Of a DNA stretch of 64,000 nucleotides, positions 18,200-27,502 are shown piece by piece. The stretch covers positions 2,363,501 to 2,427,500 of the forward strand of contig NZ_CP050301.1 in NCBI RefSeq assembly GCF_014189505.1, read 5' to 3'. Position numbers and translations under genes: made by a program. Below the pieces are notes generated by a model. It worked only from the letters and a program-made list of their open reading frames with translations. It did not search any database and was not told where the DNA came from. Each line of letters begins with the position of its first letter. Within the stretch, counting starts at the first letter, position 1. This DNA is from Phyllobacterium sp. 628 (lineage in GTDB: Bacteria > Pseudomonadota > Alphaproteobacteria > Rhizobiales > Rhizobiaceae).

Positions 18200-19591
18200 T
18201 TACGATTGCGGCGCAATCGCGAAGCAGTTGAAATTTTGGCGCTTGAGAGCAACACAGGCACTGTTTGCAGCCTTGGCCGATGCAATGCCGGTGAAGCGGG
18301 CCCGGTAATAGGTCGCTGAGCCCTTCTGGAATTTTTCGGTATAGGTGGACAAAGAAGCAACAGGACCGCCCACTTCTGATGCTGCGCGCGCCAGAATGGC
18401 TTTGGCTTCGTCCGTGCTTCCCATCGATCCAATCTGGATCATCCAGCCGCTTGCGGAACTCTGACCTGATGCGGAAGCGGTGGTAACCGGATCAACATCG
18501 TTTTCGTCTTCGGCGTCAGCAACCTGGACCCGTGCTGTCGGGGTGGGAACTGTGAGGATTTGCGCGGTGGGGGACGATGGTGTGGCTGCCGCATAGGCCG
18601 TCACGACATTGCTGGTCTTTGCCACCACTTCTTCGCGCTGAATGGGCATAGGTGCGTCATCATCTTCCGGCAGATCTACTGCAGCAACCTGAACTTTGCT
18701 GTTCTTGCGCGATGCTAGGAGATTGCCGCCGTTGCGGCGGGATGCGCCGGGAAGATATTGTTCAATCAGCTTGGCCATCTGTGCATCGCGCGCACCGCCA
18801 CTGGTTCCACCCATGACTACGGCTACCATTTTCTTGCCATCGACATTGACCGAGGAAACAAGATTGAAGCCTGAGTCGCGCGTGTAACCGGTCTTGATGC
18901 CATCCACACCGCGCACCTTGCCCAGAAGCCGGTTATGACCAGCGATCCGGCGGCCGCGATAGCTGAAGCTGCGCGCGGAGAAATAATCATAATATTGCGG
19001 AAAATGTTCACGCAGCGCGATGCCAAGGATAGCCAGATCGCGTGCAGAGGAATGCTGCTGCGGATTGGGAAGTCCCGATGCATTGCGGAATGTGGTGTTG
19101 CGCATGCCAAGCTGGCGCGCCTTGTTGGTCATCATCTGCGCAAAGCGCTGTTCTGATCCGCCAAGAAATTCGCCGATTGCGGTTGCCGAGTCGTTTGCCG
19201 ATTTCGTGATGATGGAGAGAATCGCTGCCTCTGCACTGATAGTCTGACCGGGCTTGAAGCCGATTTTTGTCGGGGGCTGCGCTGCGGCATAGGCTGAAAC
19301 AGGTATCGGTGTCGATTTGGATACTTTGCCCGAGTCCATCGCCTCAAAGAGCATGTAAAGCGTCATCATCTTCGTGAGCGACGCAGGAAAACGCTGTGCA
19401 TCGGCATTGGATGAATACAGCGTCTTGCCGGTGTTGGCATCAACGACAACGGCCGACGCCTTACTTGCCGCCGACGCGGACGGCGTCTCGATCAAACTTA
19501 TTCCGGAAGCGAGCGTCAAAGCCAGAAAGGCATGCGTTAGTTTGGTAAAAAGTCTGGAACCTTGGCCGGCTGGATAAAGCACAATCAACAC
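18200..19591 (-). CDS. dacA: D-alanyl-D-alanine carboxypeptidase with SPOR domain
   Basis: This is a low-molecular-mass penicillin-binding protein of peptidase family S11. After a signal sequence (hydrophobic residues about 19-37, cleavage near SASA-A), the three active-site motifs follow: S71-LT-K74, S131-A-N133 and K233-TG. It trims the terminal D-Ala of peptidoglycan side chains in the periplasm. A low-complexity linker (about 285-385) joins it to a SPOR domain (about 390-463, WMIQIGSMGSTDEA to the end), which binds septal denuded glycan. That points to work at the division site. The GTG start is uncertain by a few codons. Confidence 0.9.
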   Translation of the reverse strand: MLIVLYPAGQGSRLFTKLTHAFLALTLASGISLIETPSASAASKASAVVVDANTGKTLYSSNADAQRFPASLTKMMTLYMLFEAMDSGKVSKSTPIPVSAYAAAQPPTKIGFKPGQTISAEAAILSIITKSANDSATAIGEFLGGSEQRFAQMMTNKARQLGMRNTTFRNASGLPNPQQHSSARDLAILGIALREHFPQYYDYFSARSFSYRGRRIAGHNRLLGKVRGVDGIKTGYTRDSGFNLVSSVNVDGKKMVAVVMGGTSGGARDAQMAKLIEQYLPGASRRNGGNLLASRKNSKVQVAAVDLPEDDDAPMPIQREEVVAKTSNVVTAYAAATPSSPTAQILTVPTPTARVQVADAEDENDVDPVTTASASGQSSASGWMIQIGSMGSTDEAKAILARAASEVGGPVASLSTYTEKFQKGSATYYRARFTGIASAKAANSACVALKRQNFNCFAIAPQS

Positions 19592-19742
19592 CTGCTCATA
19601 CGAAGCGTATAATGGAATTCAACTGACGGCAAAGAAGCCTCAGATACGGATGTCGAGACTTTAGCTGCAACAGCGTTACCAAACTGTTTATGGTAACCGG
19701 AAAGTTCACACATTAGGTGGCATTTGGTTTCAAAGTTAATGA

Positions 19743-19793
19743 AATATTGCAGTGCACAATATTATTGACTTTTTGTGCAGCGCACCCTAAATG
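19743..19793 (+). promoter_or_regulatory. Phasin gene promoter with palindromic operator
   Basis: A perfect inverted repeat, AATATTG (19743-19749) and CAATATT (19757-19763), encloses CAGTGCA. It abuts a sigma70-like promoter, TTGACT (19765-19770), 17 bases, TAAATG (19788-19793). In polyhydroxyalkanoate producers the repressor PhaR binds TGC-rich palindromes at phasin promoters; a second TGC-rich patch (GTGCAGCGCAC) lies inside the spacer. PhaR control is an inference. Confidence 0.5.
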
Positions 19794-19831
19794 ACGGCCA
19801 AGAGGAAATTCAATTTGTGAAAGGACCTGTC

Positions 19832-20164
19832 ATGGCCAATCCGTTCGAAACTCTGAATGAATCCAGCAAAGAATTTGTCAACAATTCCCTGAAGAGCGTC
19901 AATGTTCTTTCGCAGGGCTTGCAGACAATCGCCAATGAAGCAGCTGCGTACTCGAAGAAGTCCCTCGAGGAAGGCACAGCATTGGTTGAAAAGCTGGGCG
20001 CGACCAAGTCGGTAGAACAGCTTTACGAAACGCACACCGCGTTTTCGAAGAAGGCCTACGAGGCATTTGTTGCTCAGGCAACCAAGTTCGGCGAACTCTA
20101 TGCTGATCTCGCCAAGGAAGCCTACAAGCCTTACGAGGCTGCCGTGGCCAAGGTCACAAAATAA
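19832..20164 (+). CDS. Phasin family protein
   Basis: This 110-residue, mostly helical protein starts MANPFETLNESSKEFVNNSL and carries alternating hydrophobic and Lys/Glu/Ala residues with no membrane helix, typical of the phasin family that coats polyhydroxyalkanoate granules. The ATG at 19832 is used because it sits behind AAAGGACC and at the start of the conserved part. The gene stands alone, with its own promoter and a strong terminator, which suits a highly expressed protein. Confidence 0.85.
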   Translation: MANPFETLNESSKEFVNNSLKSVNVLSQGLQTIANEAAAYSKKSLEEGTALVEKLGATKSVEQLYETHTAFSKKAYEAFVAQATKFGELYADLAKEAYKPYEAAVAKVTK

Positions 20165-20192
20165 ATCCAGTCGCTTTTCTGGCGTAAATAAG

Positions 20193-20223
20193 GTCCGGTT
20201 GCCCGCGCAACCGGACTTTTTTT
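20193..20223 (+). terminator. Rho-independent terminator after phasin gene
   Basis: A perfect 10-bp stem (GTCCGGTTGC 20193-20202, GCAACCGGAC 20207-20216) has a 4-base loop and is followed by seven T residues. It is one of the strongest terminators in the window. Confidence 0.93.
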
Positions 20224-20342
20224 GTTTCTGTACATCAAATCGCACTGTGCAGCGGCAAGTTGATATTGCATGCTTCGGGAGAGGGCTTAAAATTGACGCG
20301 TTGCGACCTACATAGGATACACAGGGCAACTCACGACACGAA

Positions 20343-20714
20343 ATGCGGGTACTGGAAGAGATGAAGCGGTTTGCACCCATAATGCAGGATGACGACAAAG
20401 GCAGCGGCAATGGCCCCGGCCGGGGAACGGCTGTCATCACAAGAACCAAGCCTAAACTGAAGAAACCGAGTCTTTACCGGGTGTTGCTCCTGAATGACGA
20501 TTACACTCCCATGGAATTCGTCATTCATGTTCTGGAACGTTTTTTCCAGAAGAACAAAGAAGATGCCACGCGCATCATGCTTCATGTGCATAATCATGGG
20601 GTAGGCGAATGTGGTGTCTTTACCTATGAGGTCGCCGAGTCCAAGATGACCCAAGTCATGGACTATGCGCGGCAAAACCAACATCCGCTGCAATGCGTGA
20701 TGGAGAAAAAGTGA
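20343..20714 (+). CDS. clpS: ATP-dependent Clp protease adaptor ClpS
   Basis: ClpS hands N-degron substrates to ClpA. The core starts at [20 protein letters not shown] and contains the substrate-pocket Asp pair, followed by [21 protein letters not shown] and the C-terminal [10 protein letters not shown]. The flexible, charged N-terminal tail is as expected. The start is uncertain: ATGs at 20343, 20361 and 20382 are all open and no clear ribosome site decides. The stop is six bases before clpA, forming an operon. Confidence 0.92.
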   Translation: MRVLEEMKRFAPIMQDDDKGSGNGPGRGTAVITRTKPKLKKPSLYRVLLLNDDYTPMEFVIHVLERFFQKNKEDATRIMLHVHNHGVGECGVFTYEVAESKMTQVMDYARQNQHPLQCVMEKK

Positions 20715-20720
20715 GGTTTC

Positions 20721-23198
20721 ATGCCATCCTTCTCACCTAGTCTGGAGCGAGCCCTCCACCAGGCGCTGACAATCGCGAACGAGCATCATCATGAATATGC
20801 AACGCTGGAGCATTTGCTCCTTGCATTGATCGATGATCAGGATGCGAGCAGTGTCATGCGCGCCTGCAATGTTGACCTCGCACAGTTGACGCGCACCGTG
20901 ACCGATTATGTCGATCACGAGCTGGATAACCTTGTCACCGGGTATGACGAGGATTCAAAGCCGACTGCCGCGTTCCAGCGCGTCATCCAGCGTGCCGTTA
21001 TCCACGTCCAATCCTCCAACCGTGAAGAAGTGACCGGGGCCAATGTCCTTGTCGCTATTTTCGCCGAGCGGGAAAGCCATGCGGCATTCTTCCTGCAGGA
21101 ACAGCAGATGACCCGCTATGACGCGGTCAACTATATCTCGCACGGGATTTCGAAGCGTCCAGGCGCATCGGAGCCACGCACCCCGCTGGGTGCCGAGAGC
21201 AACAATGAAGAAAACCACGCGCCCGAGTCGGAAGAGGGTGGCGCAACGAAGAAGAAGCAGGACGCACTGACGGCTTACTGCAACAACCTGAATGACCGGG
21301 CGAAAGCGGGCAAGATCGATCCATTGATCGGCCGTGATCAGGAGATCAACCGGACTATTCAGATTCTGTGCCGCCGCTCGAAGAACAATCCGCTCTATGT
21401 CGGTGATCCCGGTGTTGGCAAGACTGCCATCGCCGAAGGTCTCGCCAAGCGTATTGTCGAAGGCAAGGTTCCGTCCGTATTGGCCGATGCCACAGTGTTT
21501 TCGCTGGATATGGGCACGTTGCTTGCCGGTACACGCTATCGCGGTGATTTCGAAGAACGCCTGAAGCAGGTCATCAAGGAGCTCGAGGAGTTCCCAGGTG
21601 CGATCCTGTTCATCGACGAGATTCACACCATCATCGGTGCGGGTGCAACGTCAGGTGGCGCAATGGATGCGTCGAACCTTCTGAAGCCGGCTCTGTCTTC
21701 GGGTGCGATTCGTTGCATCGGTTCAACGACATACAAGGAATTCCGCCAGTTCTTTGAAAAGGACAGGGCGCTTGTTCGCCGCTTCCAGAAAATTGATGTC
21801 AACGAGCCATCCATCCCGGATGCCATTGAGATCATGAAGGGTCTTCGCCCGTATTTCGAAGACTTCCATAAGGTCAAGTACACTGTGGAAGCCATTAAAT
21901 CGGCTGTGGAACTGTCAGCGCGCTATATCAACGACCGCAAGTTGCCGGACAAGGCAATCGATGTGATCGACGAAACAGGTGCCAGCCAGATGCTGTTGCC
22001 TGAGTCGAAGCGCAAGAAGTCGATTGGCGTCAAAGAAATCGAGGCAACGATTGCCACGATGGCCCGCATCCCGCCAAAGACTGTCTCCAAGGATGACGAA
22101 GCCGTTCTGTCCAATCTTGAGGCTGAACTGAAGCGCGTTGTTTACGGTCAGGATCTGGCCATCGAAGCGCTGTCATCGTCGATCAAACTGGCACGTGCTG
22201 GTCTGCGTGAACCGGAAAAGCCAATCGGCTCTTACCTGTTCTCCGGTCCTACCGGCGTAGGCAAGACCGAAGTGGCCAAGCAGCTCGCGCTGTCGCTCGG
22301 CGTGGAACTCCTGCGTTTTGACATGTCCGAATATATGGAGCGTCACACGGTATCGCGTTTGCTTGGTGCACCTCCCGGCTATGTCGGTTTCGATCAGGGG
22401 GGGCTTCTGACCGACGGCGTTGATCAGCATCCGCATTGCGTGCTGCTGCTCGATGAAATCGAGAAGGCGCATCCGGATCTGTTCAACATCCTGTTGCAGG
22501 TCATGGATCACGGCAAGCTGACCGACCATAACGGCAAGCAGATCGATTTCCGCAATGTCATTCTAATTATGACAACCAATGCGGGTGCTTCGGATGCTGC
22601 ACGGTCGGCGATCGGTTTCGGTTCTTCCCGTCGTGAAGGCGACGATATGGAAGCGATCAACCGGTTGTTCACACCGGAATTCCGCAACCGTCTCGATGCG
22701 ATCATTCCATTCGGTCCTTTGCCGGTTCCGGTTATTCATCAGGTGGTGCAGAAGTTCGTCATTCAGCTTGAAGCCCAGTTGGCTGATCGCGGCGTGACCT
22801 TCGATCTGAAGCCTGAGGCAATCGCCTGGCTGGCTGAAAAAGGCTACGATGATCGCATGGGTGCCCGTCCGCTTGGCCGTGTCATTCAGGAGTACATCAA
22901 GAAGCCTCTGGCTGATGAAGTGCTCTTCGGCAGGCTGAAGAAGGGTGGCACGGTTGTTGTCTCGGTTGCCGAGAAGACCGATGGTTCGAAGGGTCTTGTT
23001 CTCGATTACATCGCCGACGAAGTCGTGGTGAAGCCGAAGAAAGAGATCGCGGTCGAGAAAAAACCGGTTGCGAAGAAGAAGCCAGCGCCGAAAAAGCCTG
23101 TACTCGAGAAAGCGTCGGCTGGACCGTCGGTTTTTGATGAGCCTGCACCGCCTTCGCGTGGCAAGGCTTCGGTACCCAAGGTACCGCGCAAGAAGTAA
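20721..23198 (+). CDS. clpA: ATP-dependent Clp protease ATP-binding subunit ClpA
   Basis: ClpA is a double AAA+ unfoldase that feeds proteins to ClpP. The N domain (two Clp repeats, about 1-145) is followed by AAA-1 with GDPGVGKTAIAEGL and LFIDEIHTIIGAG, and AAA-2 with GPTGVGKTEVAKQL and LLLDEIEKAHPD, then a C-terminal D2 small domain. At 825 residues it is somewhat longer than usual, owing to a Lys/Pro/Ala-rich tail of about 60 residues (KKPVAKKKPAPKKP) whose role is unknown. GAGG precedes the ATG. A terminator follows directly. Confidence 0.95.
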   Translation: MPSFSPSLERALHQALTIANEHHHEYATLEHLLLALIDDQDASSVMRACNVDLAQLTRTVTDYVDHELDNLVTGYDEDSKPTAAFQRVIQRAVIHVQSSNREEVTGANVLVAIFAERESHAAFFLQEQQMTRYDAVNYISHGISKRPGASEPRTPLGAESNNEENHAPESEEGGATKKKQDALTAYCNNLNDRAKAGKIDPLIGRDQEINRTIQILCRRSKNNPLYVGDPGVGKTAIAEGLAKRIVEGKVPSVLADATVFSLDMGTLLAGTRYRGDFEERLKQVIKELEEFPGAILFIDEIHTIIGAGATSGGAMDASNLLKPALSSGAIRCIGSTTYKEFRQFFEKDRALVRRFQKIDVNEPSIPDAIEIMKGLRPYFEDFHKVKYTVEAIKSAVELSARYINDRKLPDKAIDVIDETGASQMLLPESKRKKSIGVKEIEATIATMARIPPKTVSKDDEAVLSNLEAELKRVVYGQDLAIEALSSSIKLARAGLREPEKPIGSYLFSGPTGVGKTEVAKQLALSLGVELLRFDMSEYMERHTVSRLLGAPPGYVGFDQGGLLTDGVDQHPHCVLLLDEIEKAHPDLFNILLQVMDHGKLTDHNGKQIDFRNVILIMTTNAGASDAARSAIGFGSSRREGDDMEAINRLFTPEFRNRLDAIIPFGPLPVPVIHQVVQKFVIQLEAQLADRGVTFDLKPEAIAWLAEKGYDDRMGARPLGRVIQEYIKKPLADEVLFGRLKKGGTVVVSVAEKTDGSKGLVLDYIADEVVVKPKKEIAVEKKPVAKKKPAPKKPVLEKASAGPSVFDEPAPPSRGKASVPKVPRKK

Positions 23199-23203
23199 TC
23201 AGA

Positions 23204-23227
23204 AGGCCGCCTCCGGGCGGCCTTTTT
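23204..23227 (+). terminator. Rho-independent terminator after clpA
   Basis: Stem AGGCCGCC (23204-23211) pairs with GGCGGCCT (23216-23223) over a TCCG loop, followed by a run of T. It ends the clpS-clpA operon. Confidence 0.9.
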
Positions 23228-23264
23228 CTTGCTGGCACCGCCGCTTCGGGTTATCGATGATGGC

Positions 23265-24029
23265 ATGGCCGATTCCGCACTTTCTCCGCCGCAAGATCAG
23301 GATGATGACGATCTGAAAACCAGATTTTCCTGGTTTCTTTCAGGGGTATCTGGAATCATCAGCGTACCTGCTTTCATTCTCATGACGGCACATGTCGGCT
23401 TTGCCGGTTTTGCCAGCGAGAATGGCGTGTCTTTGTTACAGGCGTCGTTCATGGTGGCGACGATCTGGGCATTGCCAGCCAATATTGTCCTTATTGGCGC
23501 GATCTCAGGAGGCTATTCGCTTGTGGGAGCCGCCATTGCGGTGGCTCTGTCGTCAATCCGGCTGATGCCGATGGTTGCAGCGTTCATTCCGGAATTGCGT
23601 GGGCCGAAAACACGTAAAATTACGCTGCTTTTGCTGTGCCATTTTATTGCTGTGACCGCGTGGGTTATGGGGATGGAGCGCTTTCAACACATTCCCCGCA
23701 ATATGCGCACCAGCTATTTTGCCGGTCTTGGAATGACGCTGACATTGACCAATTCCCTGGTCGTGGCGCTCGTCTATTTTCTCTCGACTGACTTTCCGCC
23801 CATCGTCTTTGCAGCGCTGTTCTTCCTGACACCGATGTATTTCCTGACATCGTTATGGGGGTCAGCGCGTGATCGCTCGATTCATGTGGCCATGGTTTCC
23901 GGATTGCTGCTGTTTCCGCTGATCCATCACCTTGCACCAGCCTATGACCTGCTGCTGACCGGTTTTGCCGGAGGGATCGTTACAATGGCCTATGTGCGAT
24001 GGGCCAAGGCGAGGGGGCAGGCGGCATGA
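23265..24029 (+). CDS. azlC: AzlC family branched-chain amino acid exporter, large subunit
   Basis: This AzlC-type membrane protein (254 residues from ATG 23265, MADSALSPP) has about seven helices after a polar N terminus; AISGGYSLVGAAIAVALSSIRLMPM is the conserved central stretch. With AzlD it exports branched-chain amino acids or analogues. The reading frame extends upstream to 23229 through the clpA terminator, so the shorter start is preferred. Its stop overlaps the azlD start by four bases. Confidence 0.85.
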   Translation: MADSALSPPQDQDDDDLKTRFSWFLSGVSGIISVPAFILMTAHVGFAGFASENGVSLLQASFMVATIWALPANIVLIGAISGGYSLVGAAIAVALSSIRLMPMVAAFIPELRGPKTRKITLLLLCHFIAVTAWVMGMERFQHIPRNMRTSYFAGLGMTLTLTNSLVVALVYFLSTDFPPIVFAALFFLTPMYFLTSLWGSARDRSIHVAMVSGLLLFPLIHHLAPAYDLLLTGFAGGIVTMAYVRWAKARGQAA

Positions 24030-24373
24030 CGTGGCATAGCCTGACGGACTGGTGGTGGCCGTACCTCTTCATCCTGCTCGCCGGATGGCTCCCTACCGAT
24101 ATCTGGCGCTATCTCGGCGTACTGATTGGCGGCCGAGTGCGCGAAGATCTGGAGGCGCTCATTGCTGTTCGCGCTGTTGCGACAGCGCTTGTTGCCGGAG
24201 TGATTGCGCAATTGATCCTGTATCCCAGCGGATCGCTGGCCGAATCGTCGGTTTTTCTGCGTATTGGCGCGGCGGCTGTCGGGTTCGTGGCATATCTACG
24301 TCTCGGTCGTCATGTGATCGTCAGTGTGATTGCGGCCGAGATTGTATTGATTGCCGGTCTGCTGTTTTCCTGA
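24026..24373 (+). CDS. azlD: AzlD family exporter small subunit
   Basis: This hydrophobic protein of 115 residues has four helices; LAGWLPTDIWRYLGVLIGGRV near the N terminus is typical of AzlD. It forms the two-component exporter with the preceding AzlC protein. The ATGA overlap shows translational coupling. It is convergent with the HIT gene (3-bp gap). Confidence 0.85.
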   Translation: MTWHSLTDWWWPYLFILLAGWLPTDIWRYLGVLIGGRVREDLEALIAVRAVATALVAGVIAQLILYPSGSLAESSVFLRIGAAAVGFVAYLRLGRHVIVSVIAAEIVLIAGLLFS

Positions 24374-24376
24374 GTT

Positions 24377-24808
24377 TCAAAGGCTGGCCAATGCCTGCCG
24401 GATCTTCTCTGCATTGGCGGCGAGAACGCCCTGATCTTCCATCTGTCCCGTATGCGGTTTCAAGGCAATGCCGTCGAAGCGTGGAATGATGTGAAAGTGC
24501 AGGTGAAATACGGTCTGGCCTGCGGCAGGCTCGTTGAATTGTATCACAGTGACGCCATCGGCATCGAAAGCCGCTTTTACCGCACGTGCCAGTTTCTGTG
24601 TGGTGGCAATGACTGCCGCCAGACTATCCGGCGCAACATCCAGAATATTGCGCGAAGGTAATTTGGGAATGACCAGACAGTGACCATTACCCTGCGGCAT
24701 GACATCCATGAAAGCGTAAGTGTCGGCATCTTCATAGAGCTTGTGGGATGGAATCTCACCACGAAGGATTTTGGCAAACACATTGTTGTCTTCGTAGGGC
24801 TGGCTCAT
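24377..24808 (-). CDS. HIT family nucleotide hydrolase
   Basis: This 143-residue HIT protein has the catalytic triad motif HLHFHIIPRF near residue 102 and the family N terminus NNVFAKILRGEIPSHKLYED. HIT enzymes hydrolyse AMP-NH2-type bonds or dinucleotides; this one is of the HinT/Hit group. It follows the acetyltransferase-like gene on the same strand after 85 bases. Confidence 0.9.
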   Translation of the reverse strand: MSQPYEDNNVFAKILRGEIPSHKLYEDADTYAFMDVMPQGNGHCLVIPKLPSRNILDVAPDSLAAVIATTQKLARAVKAAFDADGVTVIQFNEPAAGQTVFHLHFHIIPRFDGIALKPHTGQMEDQGVLAANAEKIRQALASL

Positions 24809-24893
24809 AAGGCACCTGTCTGTTCTGTCGAATGAACCCGATGTTTCGCCATCAGAGACGCGAAGGTCAAGCCGTGTGGATCAAAAGATGCCC

Positions 24894-26078
24894 TCAGCAA
24901 TCAGATTTTTTGAACGGTGCGTGCTCATTCAGAATCTCGCTCATTTGGGCGACGTCGTTGCGCTCGTGTTTCAGAAAGTCAGCGACAGCGCGGCGCAGGC
25001 CCTCGTGTGCAATGTAGTGGGCAGAATGGGTCGTAACTGGCAGATAGCCCCGCGCCAGCTTGTGTTCACCCTGCGCGCCTGCCTCCACTACCTTCAGTTT
25101 GCGTTCAATGGCGAAATCGATGGCCTGATGGTAGCAAACCTCGAAATGCAGGAAGCGATGATCTTCGATGCAGCCCCAATGCCGGCCAAAAAGCCGGTCT
25201 GAACCGATAAAATTGATCGCCCCGGCAATATAGCGGCCGTCGCGCTTTGCCATTATCAACACAATATCGTCAGGCATACGCTCGCCGATGAGCCGGTAGA
25301 ACGCGCGGTTGAGATAGGGCTGACCCCATTTGCGATTGCCCGTGTCCGTATAGAATGTATAGAAATCATCCCACACGGCCTCTGTCAGGGCGCTGCCTGT
25401 CAGTCGGTCAATGGTGATATCGTTGGCCAGCGCTTCGCGCCGTTCGCGTTTTAACGCCTTGCGCTTGCGTGCCGCCAGACTTTCCAGAAAATCATCATAT
25501 GTTTCATAGCCTTTATTGAAGAAGTGAAACTGTTGATCGATGCGGTGCAGGAAGCCAGCTTCATCGAATGCTGGTAAATCATCCGAATTGACGAACGTTG
25601 AATGTGCTGATGAAACACCAAGCTGTCCGGTCAATTGCCGCAGTCCATTGGCAAGTGCGGCGCGCACGGCGGCGCCGTCCCAGTTGCGATGGACAAGCAG
25701 ACGAGGGCCTGTTGCAGGGGTGAATGGGATACTGGCCTGCAGTTTCGGATAGTACCGGCCACCGGCGCGCTCAAAAGCATCGGCCCAGCCGTGGTCGAAG
25801 ACATACTCGCCCTGGCTGTGACCCTTCAGATAACAAGGAACTGCTCCGATGACGGCACCGGTCGCATCTTCAAGGCGTAAAAACTGTGGCAGCCAGCCGG
25901 ATTTACGGGCAACGCAGCCGGAATCTTCGAGTGATGATAGAAATGCTTGAGAAAGAAATGGATTGTAATCCGGCGCATCTCTTGATGTCCCGGTCAGTTT
26001 TGACCATTCCTCCGGCGTAAACGCGCCGATGCCGTCGCCAACGCGCAAGGTGAACTCGCCCTGATCAAGATTTGGCAT
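24894..26078 (-). CDS. FemAB/GNAT-like protein (peptidogalycan biosynthesis family, PF04339)
   Basis: This 394-residue soluble protein matches the PF04339 family, whose members have a double GNAT fold similar to FemAB. Recognised stretches are FDHGWADAFERAG, YYPKLQASIPFTPATGPRLL, RKRKALKRERREA and the C-terminal YLPVTTHSAHYIAHEG. It may transfer an acyl or aminoacyl group, but no substrate is established for the family. The start is well placed, with no better one inside. Confidence 0.82.
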   Translation of the reverse strand: MPNLDQGEFTLRVGDGIGAFTPEEWSKLTGTSRDAPDYNPFLSQAFLSSLEDSGCVARKSGWLPQFLRLEDATGAVIGAVPCYLKGHSQGEYVFDHGWADAFERAGGRYYPKLQASIPFTPATGPRLLVHRNWDGAAVRAALANGLRQLTGQLGVSSAHSTFVNSDDLPAFDEAGFLHRIDQQFHFFNKGYETYDDFLESLAARKRKALKRERREALANDITIDRLTGSALTEAVWDDFYTFYTDTGNRKWGQPYLNRAFYRLIGERMPDDIVLIMAKRDGRYIAGAINFIGSDRLFGRHWGCIEDHRFLHFEVCYHQAIDFAIERKLKVVEAGAQGEHKLARGYLPVTTHSAHYIAHEGLRRAVADFLKHERNDVAQMSEILNEHAPFKKSDC

Positions 26079-26196
26079 TGGTGAATTTGGCTTCCTGACG
26101 TTGCCGGCAGGACGATGAACACGTCGCTGCCCCTTGGTCTAAGCTAGGTATTTCACCCGGCGATACAAGAGGCAATAATGTGGAACATCCGCGGCA

Positions 26197-26916
26197 TTAG
26201 GCGGTTCGCGGATCGAACCCTTCAAAGGTGATTTGATTCACATGGGCATCGCTCTTCGCCTTGTCATCAGGGCTGCGCACCGTCCATGAAATGACCGGGA
26301 GGTCAAGCTTGCCTCGCACAAACGCGACGAAATGATTTTCGAGGTGATGGACATTGTACGAGACAAAATCGATATCATAGGCAAGCATGGAAAAATGCGC
26401 TTCGAGATCGCTGTCTTTCAACCCTTCAGCAGTCAACCCGGCCGGTATGCCCGGAGCATCTTTGCCGAACAAGCGGATGAGGTGGTGATCGAAGGACATA
26501 ATCGCAGCATCGCCTTCATAACCGGCTAAATCCCTGGCAACAGCTTTAACGAGACCGTCATCGCGGCCGGGAATGCCTTTGAGTTCAATGATAATGGGAA
26601 CCCGGCCAGCAATCAGCCGGAGCGCTTCGGCCAATGTAGGCACGTGATCTTTTGTACCACCCACCCGTAACGCCGCTGCCGCAGCGACGGTCATGTCATG
26701 AATGTTGCCCGGCTTGCCAACAAGCCGGTCCAGTGTTCCATCGTGAAAGACCAGCGCTTCCCCGTCAGCCGAAAGATGAACGTCGCATTCGATGGCAAAT
26801 CCGGCACTTGCTGCGGCATCAAAAGCCGAAAGGGTGTTTTCCCACCGGATTTTATTGAGATCATGCAATCCGCGATGGGCAATCGGAGCTTTTGCGAGCC
26901 AATCAGGAGAAGGCAT
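26197..26916 (-). CDS. Glycerophosphodiester phosphodiesterase family protein
   Basis: GDPD-type hydrolase of 239 residues. It has the HRG motif (APIAHRGLHD), WENTLSAFDAAASAGF with the metal-binding Glu, IECDVHLSADGEALVFHDGTLDR with the second half of the site, and IIELKG. It has no signal peptide, so it acts in the cytoplasm on glycerophosphodiesters. It lies two bases after the RidA gene, suggesting co-transcription. Confidence 0.88.
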   Translation of the reverse strand: MPSPDWLAKAPIAHRGLHDLNKIRWENTLSAFDAAASAGFAIECDVHLSADGEALVFHDGTLDRLVGKPGNIHDMTVAAAAALRVGGTKDHVPTLAEALRLIAGRVPIIIELKGIPGRDDGLVKAVARDLAGYEGDAAIMSFDHHLIRLFGKDAPGIPAGLTAEGLKDSDLEAHFSMLAYDIDFVSYNVHHLENHFVAFVRGKLDLPVISWTVRSPDDKAKSDAHVNQITFEGFDPRTA

Positions 26917-26918
26917 GA

Positions 26919-27383
26919 TTACTTGACCTCAATGATGGCTTCGATTTCGACCGGTGCGTTCAGCGGCAGGGACGCTGTGCCGACGGCAGATCGCGCGTGG
27001 CGGCCAGTATCGCCCAGCACGGCAACCAACAGATCAGATGCACCATTGGCAACAAGATGCTGTTCAGTGAAATCAGGCTTCGACGCCACAAATACGGTGA
27101 TTTTGACGATGCGGGCAATCTTTTCCAGATCGCCAAGCGCAGCCTTGGCTTGCGCAAGAATATTGATGGCACAGGCCTTGGCGGCTTCCTGCCCCTGCGC
27201 AACGGTCAATTCACCACCCAATAAACCGGTGTGGATGAGTTTTCCTGCAGCCAATGGCAACTGACCTGAAGTCAGCAGCCATGAGCCGCTTTGAGCAAAC
27301 GGAACGTAGTTTGCGGCGGGTGCCGCTGCGACCGGGAGAGTGATTCCAAGCTCGCTCAGGCGGCTTTCGATGGTATTGGTCAT
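26919..27383 (-). CDS. RidA family protein
   Basis: This YjgF/YER057c/UK114 protein (154 residues from ATG 27383) begins MTNTIESRLSELGI and carries LLTSGQLPLAAGKL and the C-terminal LNAPVEIEAIIEVK. It is the longer RidA subgroup with Ala in place of the usual arginine context, so imine deaminase activity is likely but not certain. It is first in a two-gene unit with GDPD and divergent from eipB. Confidence 0.87.
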   Translation of the reverse strand: MTNTIESRLSELGITLPVAAAPAANYVPFAQSGSWLLTSGQLPLAAGKLIHTGLLGGELTVAQGQEAAKACAINILAQAKAALGDLEKIARIVKITVFVASKPDFTEQHLVANGASDLLVAVLGDTGRHARSAVGTASLPLNAPVEIEAIIEVK

Positions 27384-27502
27384 GGGCTTTCCTGTCCTTA
27401 TGTTGCGGAATCGCAATTGATTGTGATGGAAGTTGCGATTTTTGCCTCGCTTCCGCCAAGAGTTTTTTTAATATGACATTCGAAAATTGGAGAATCTTGT
27501 CA

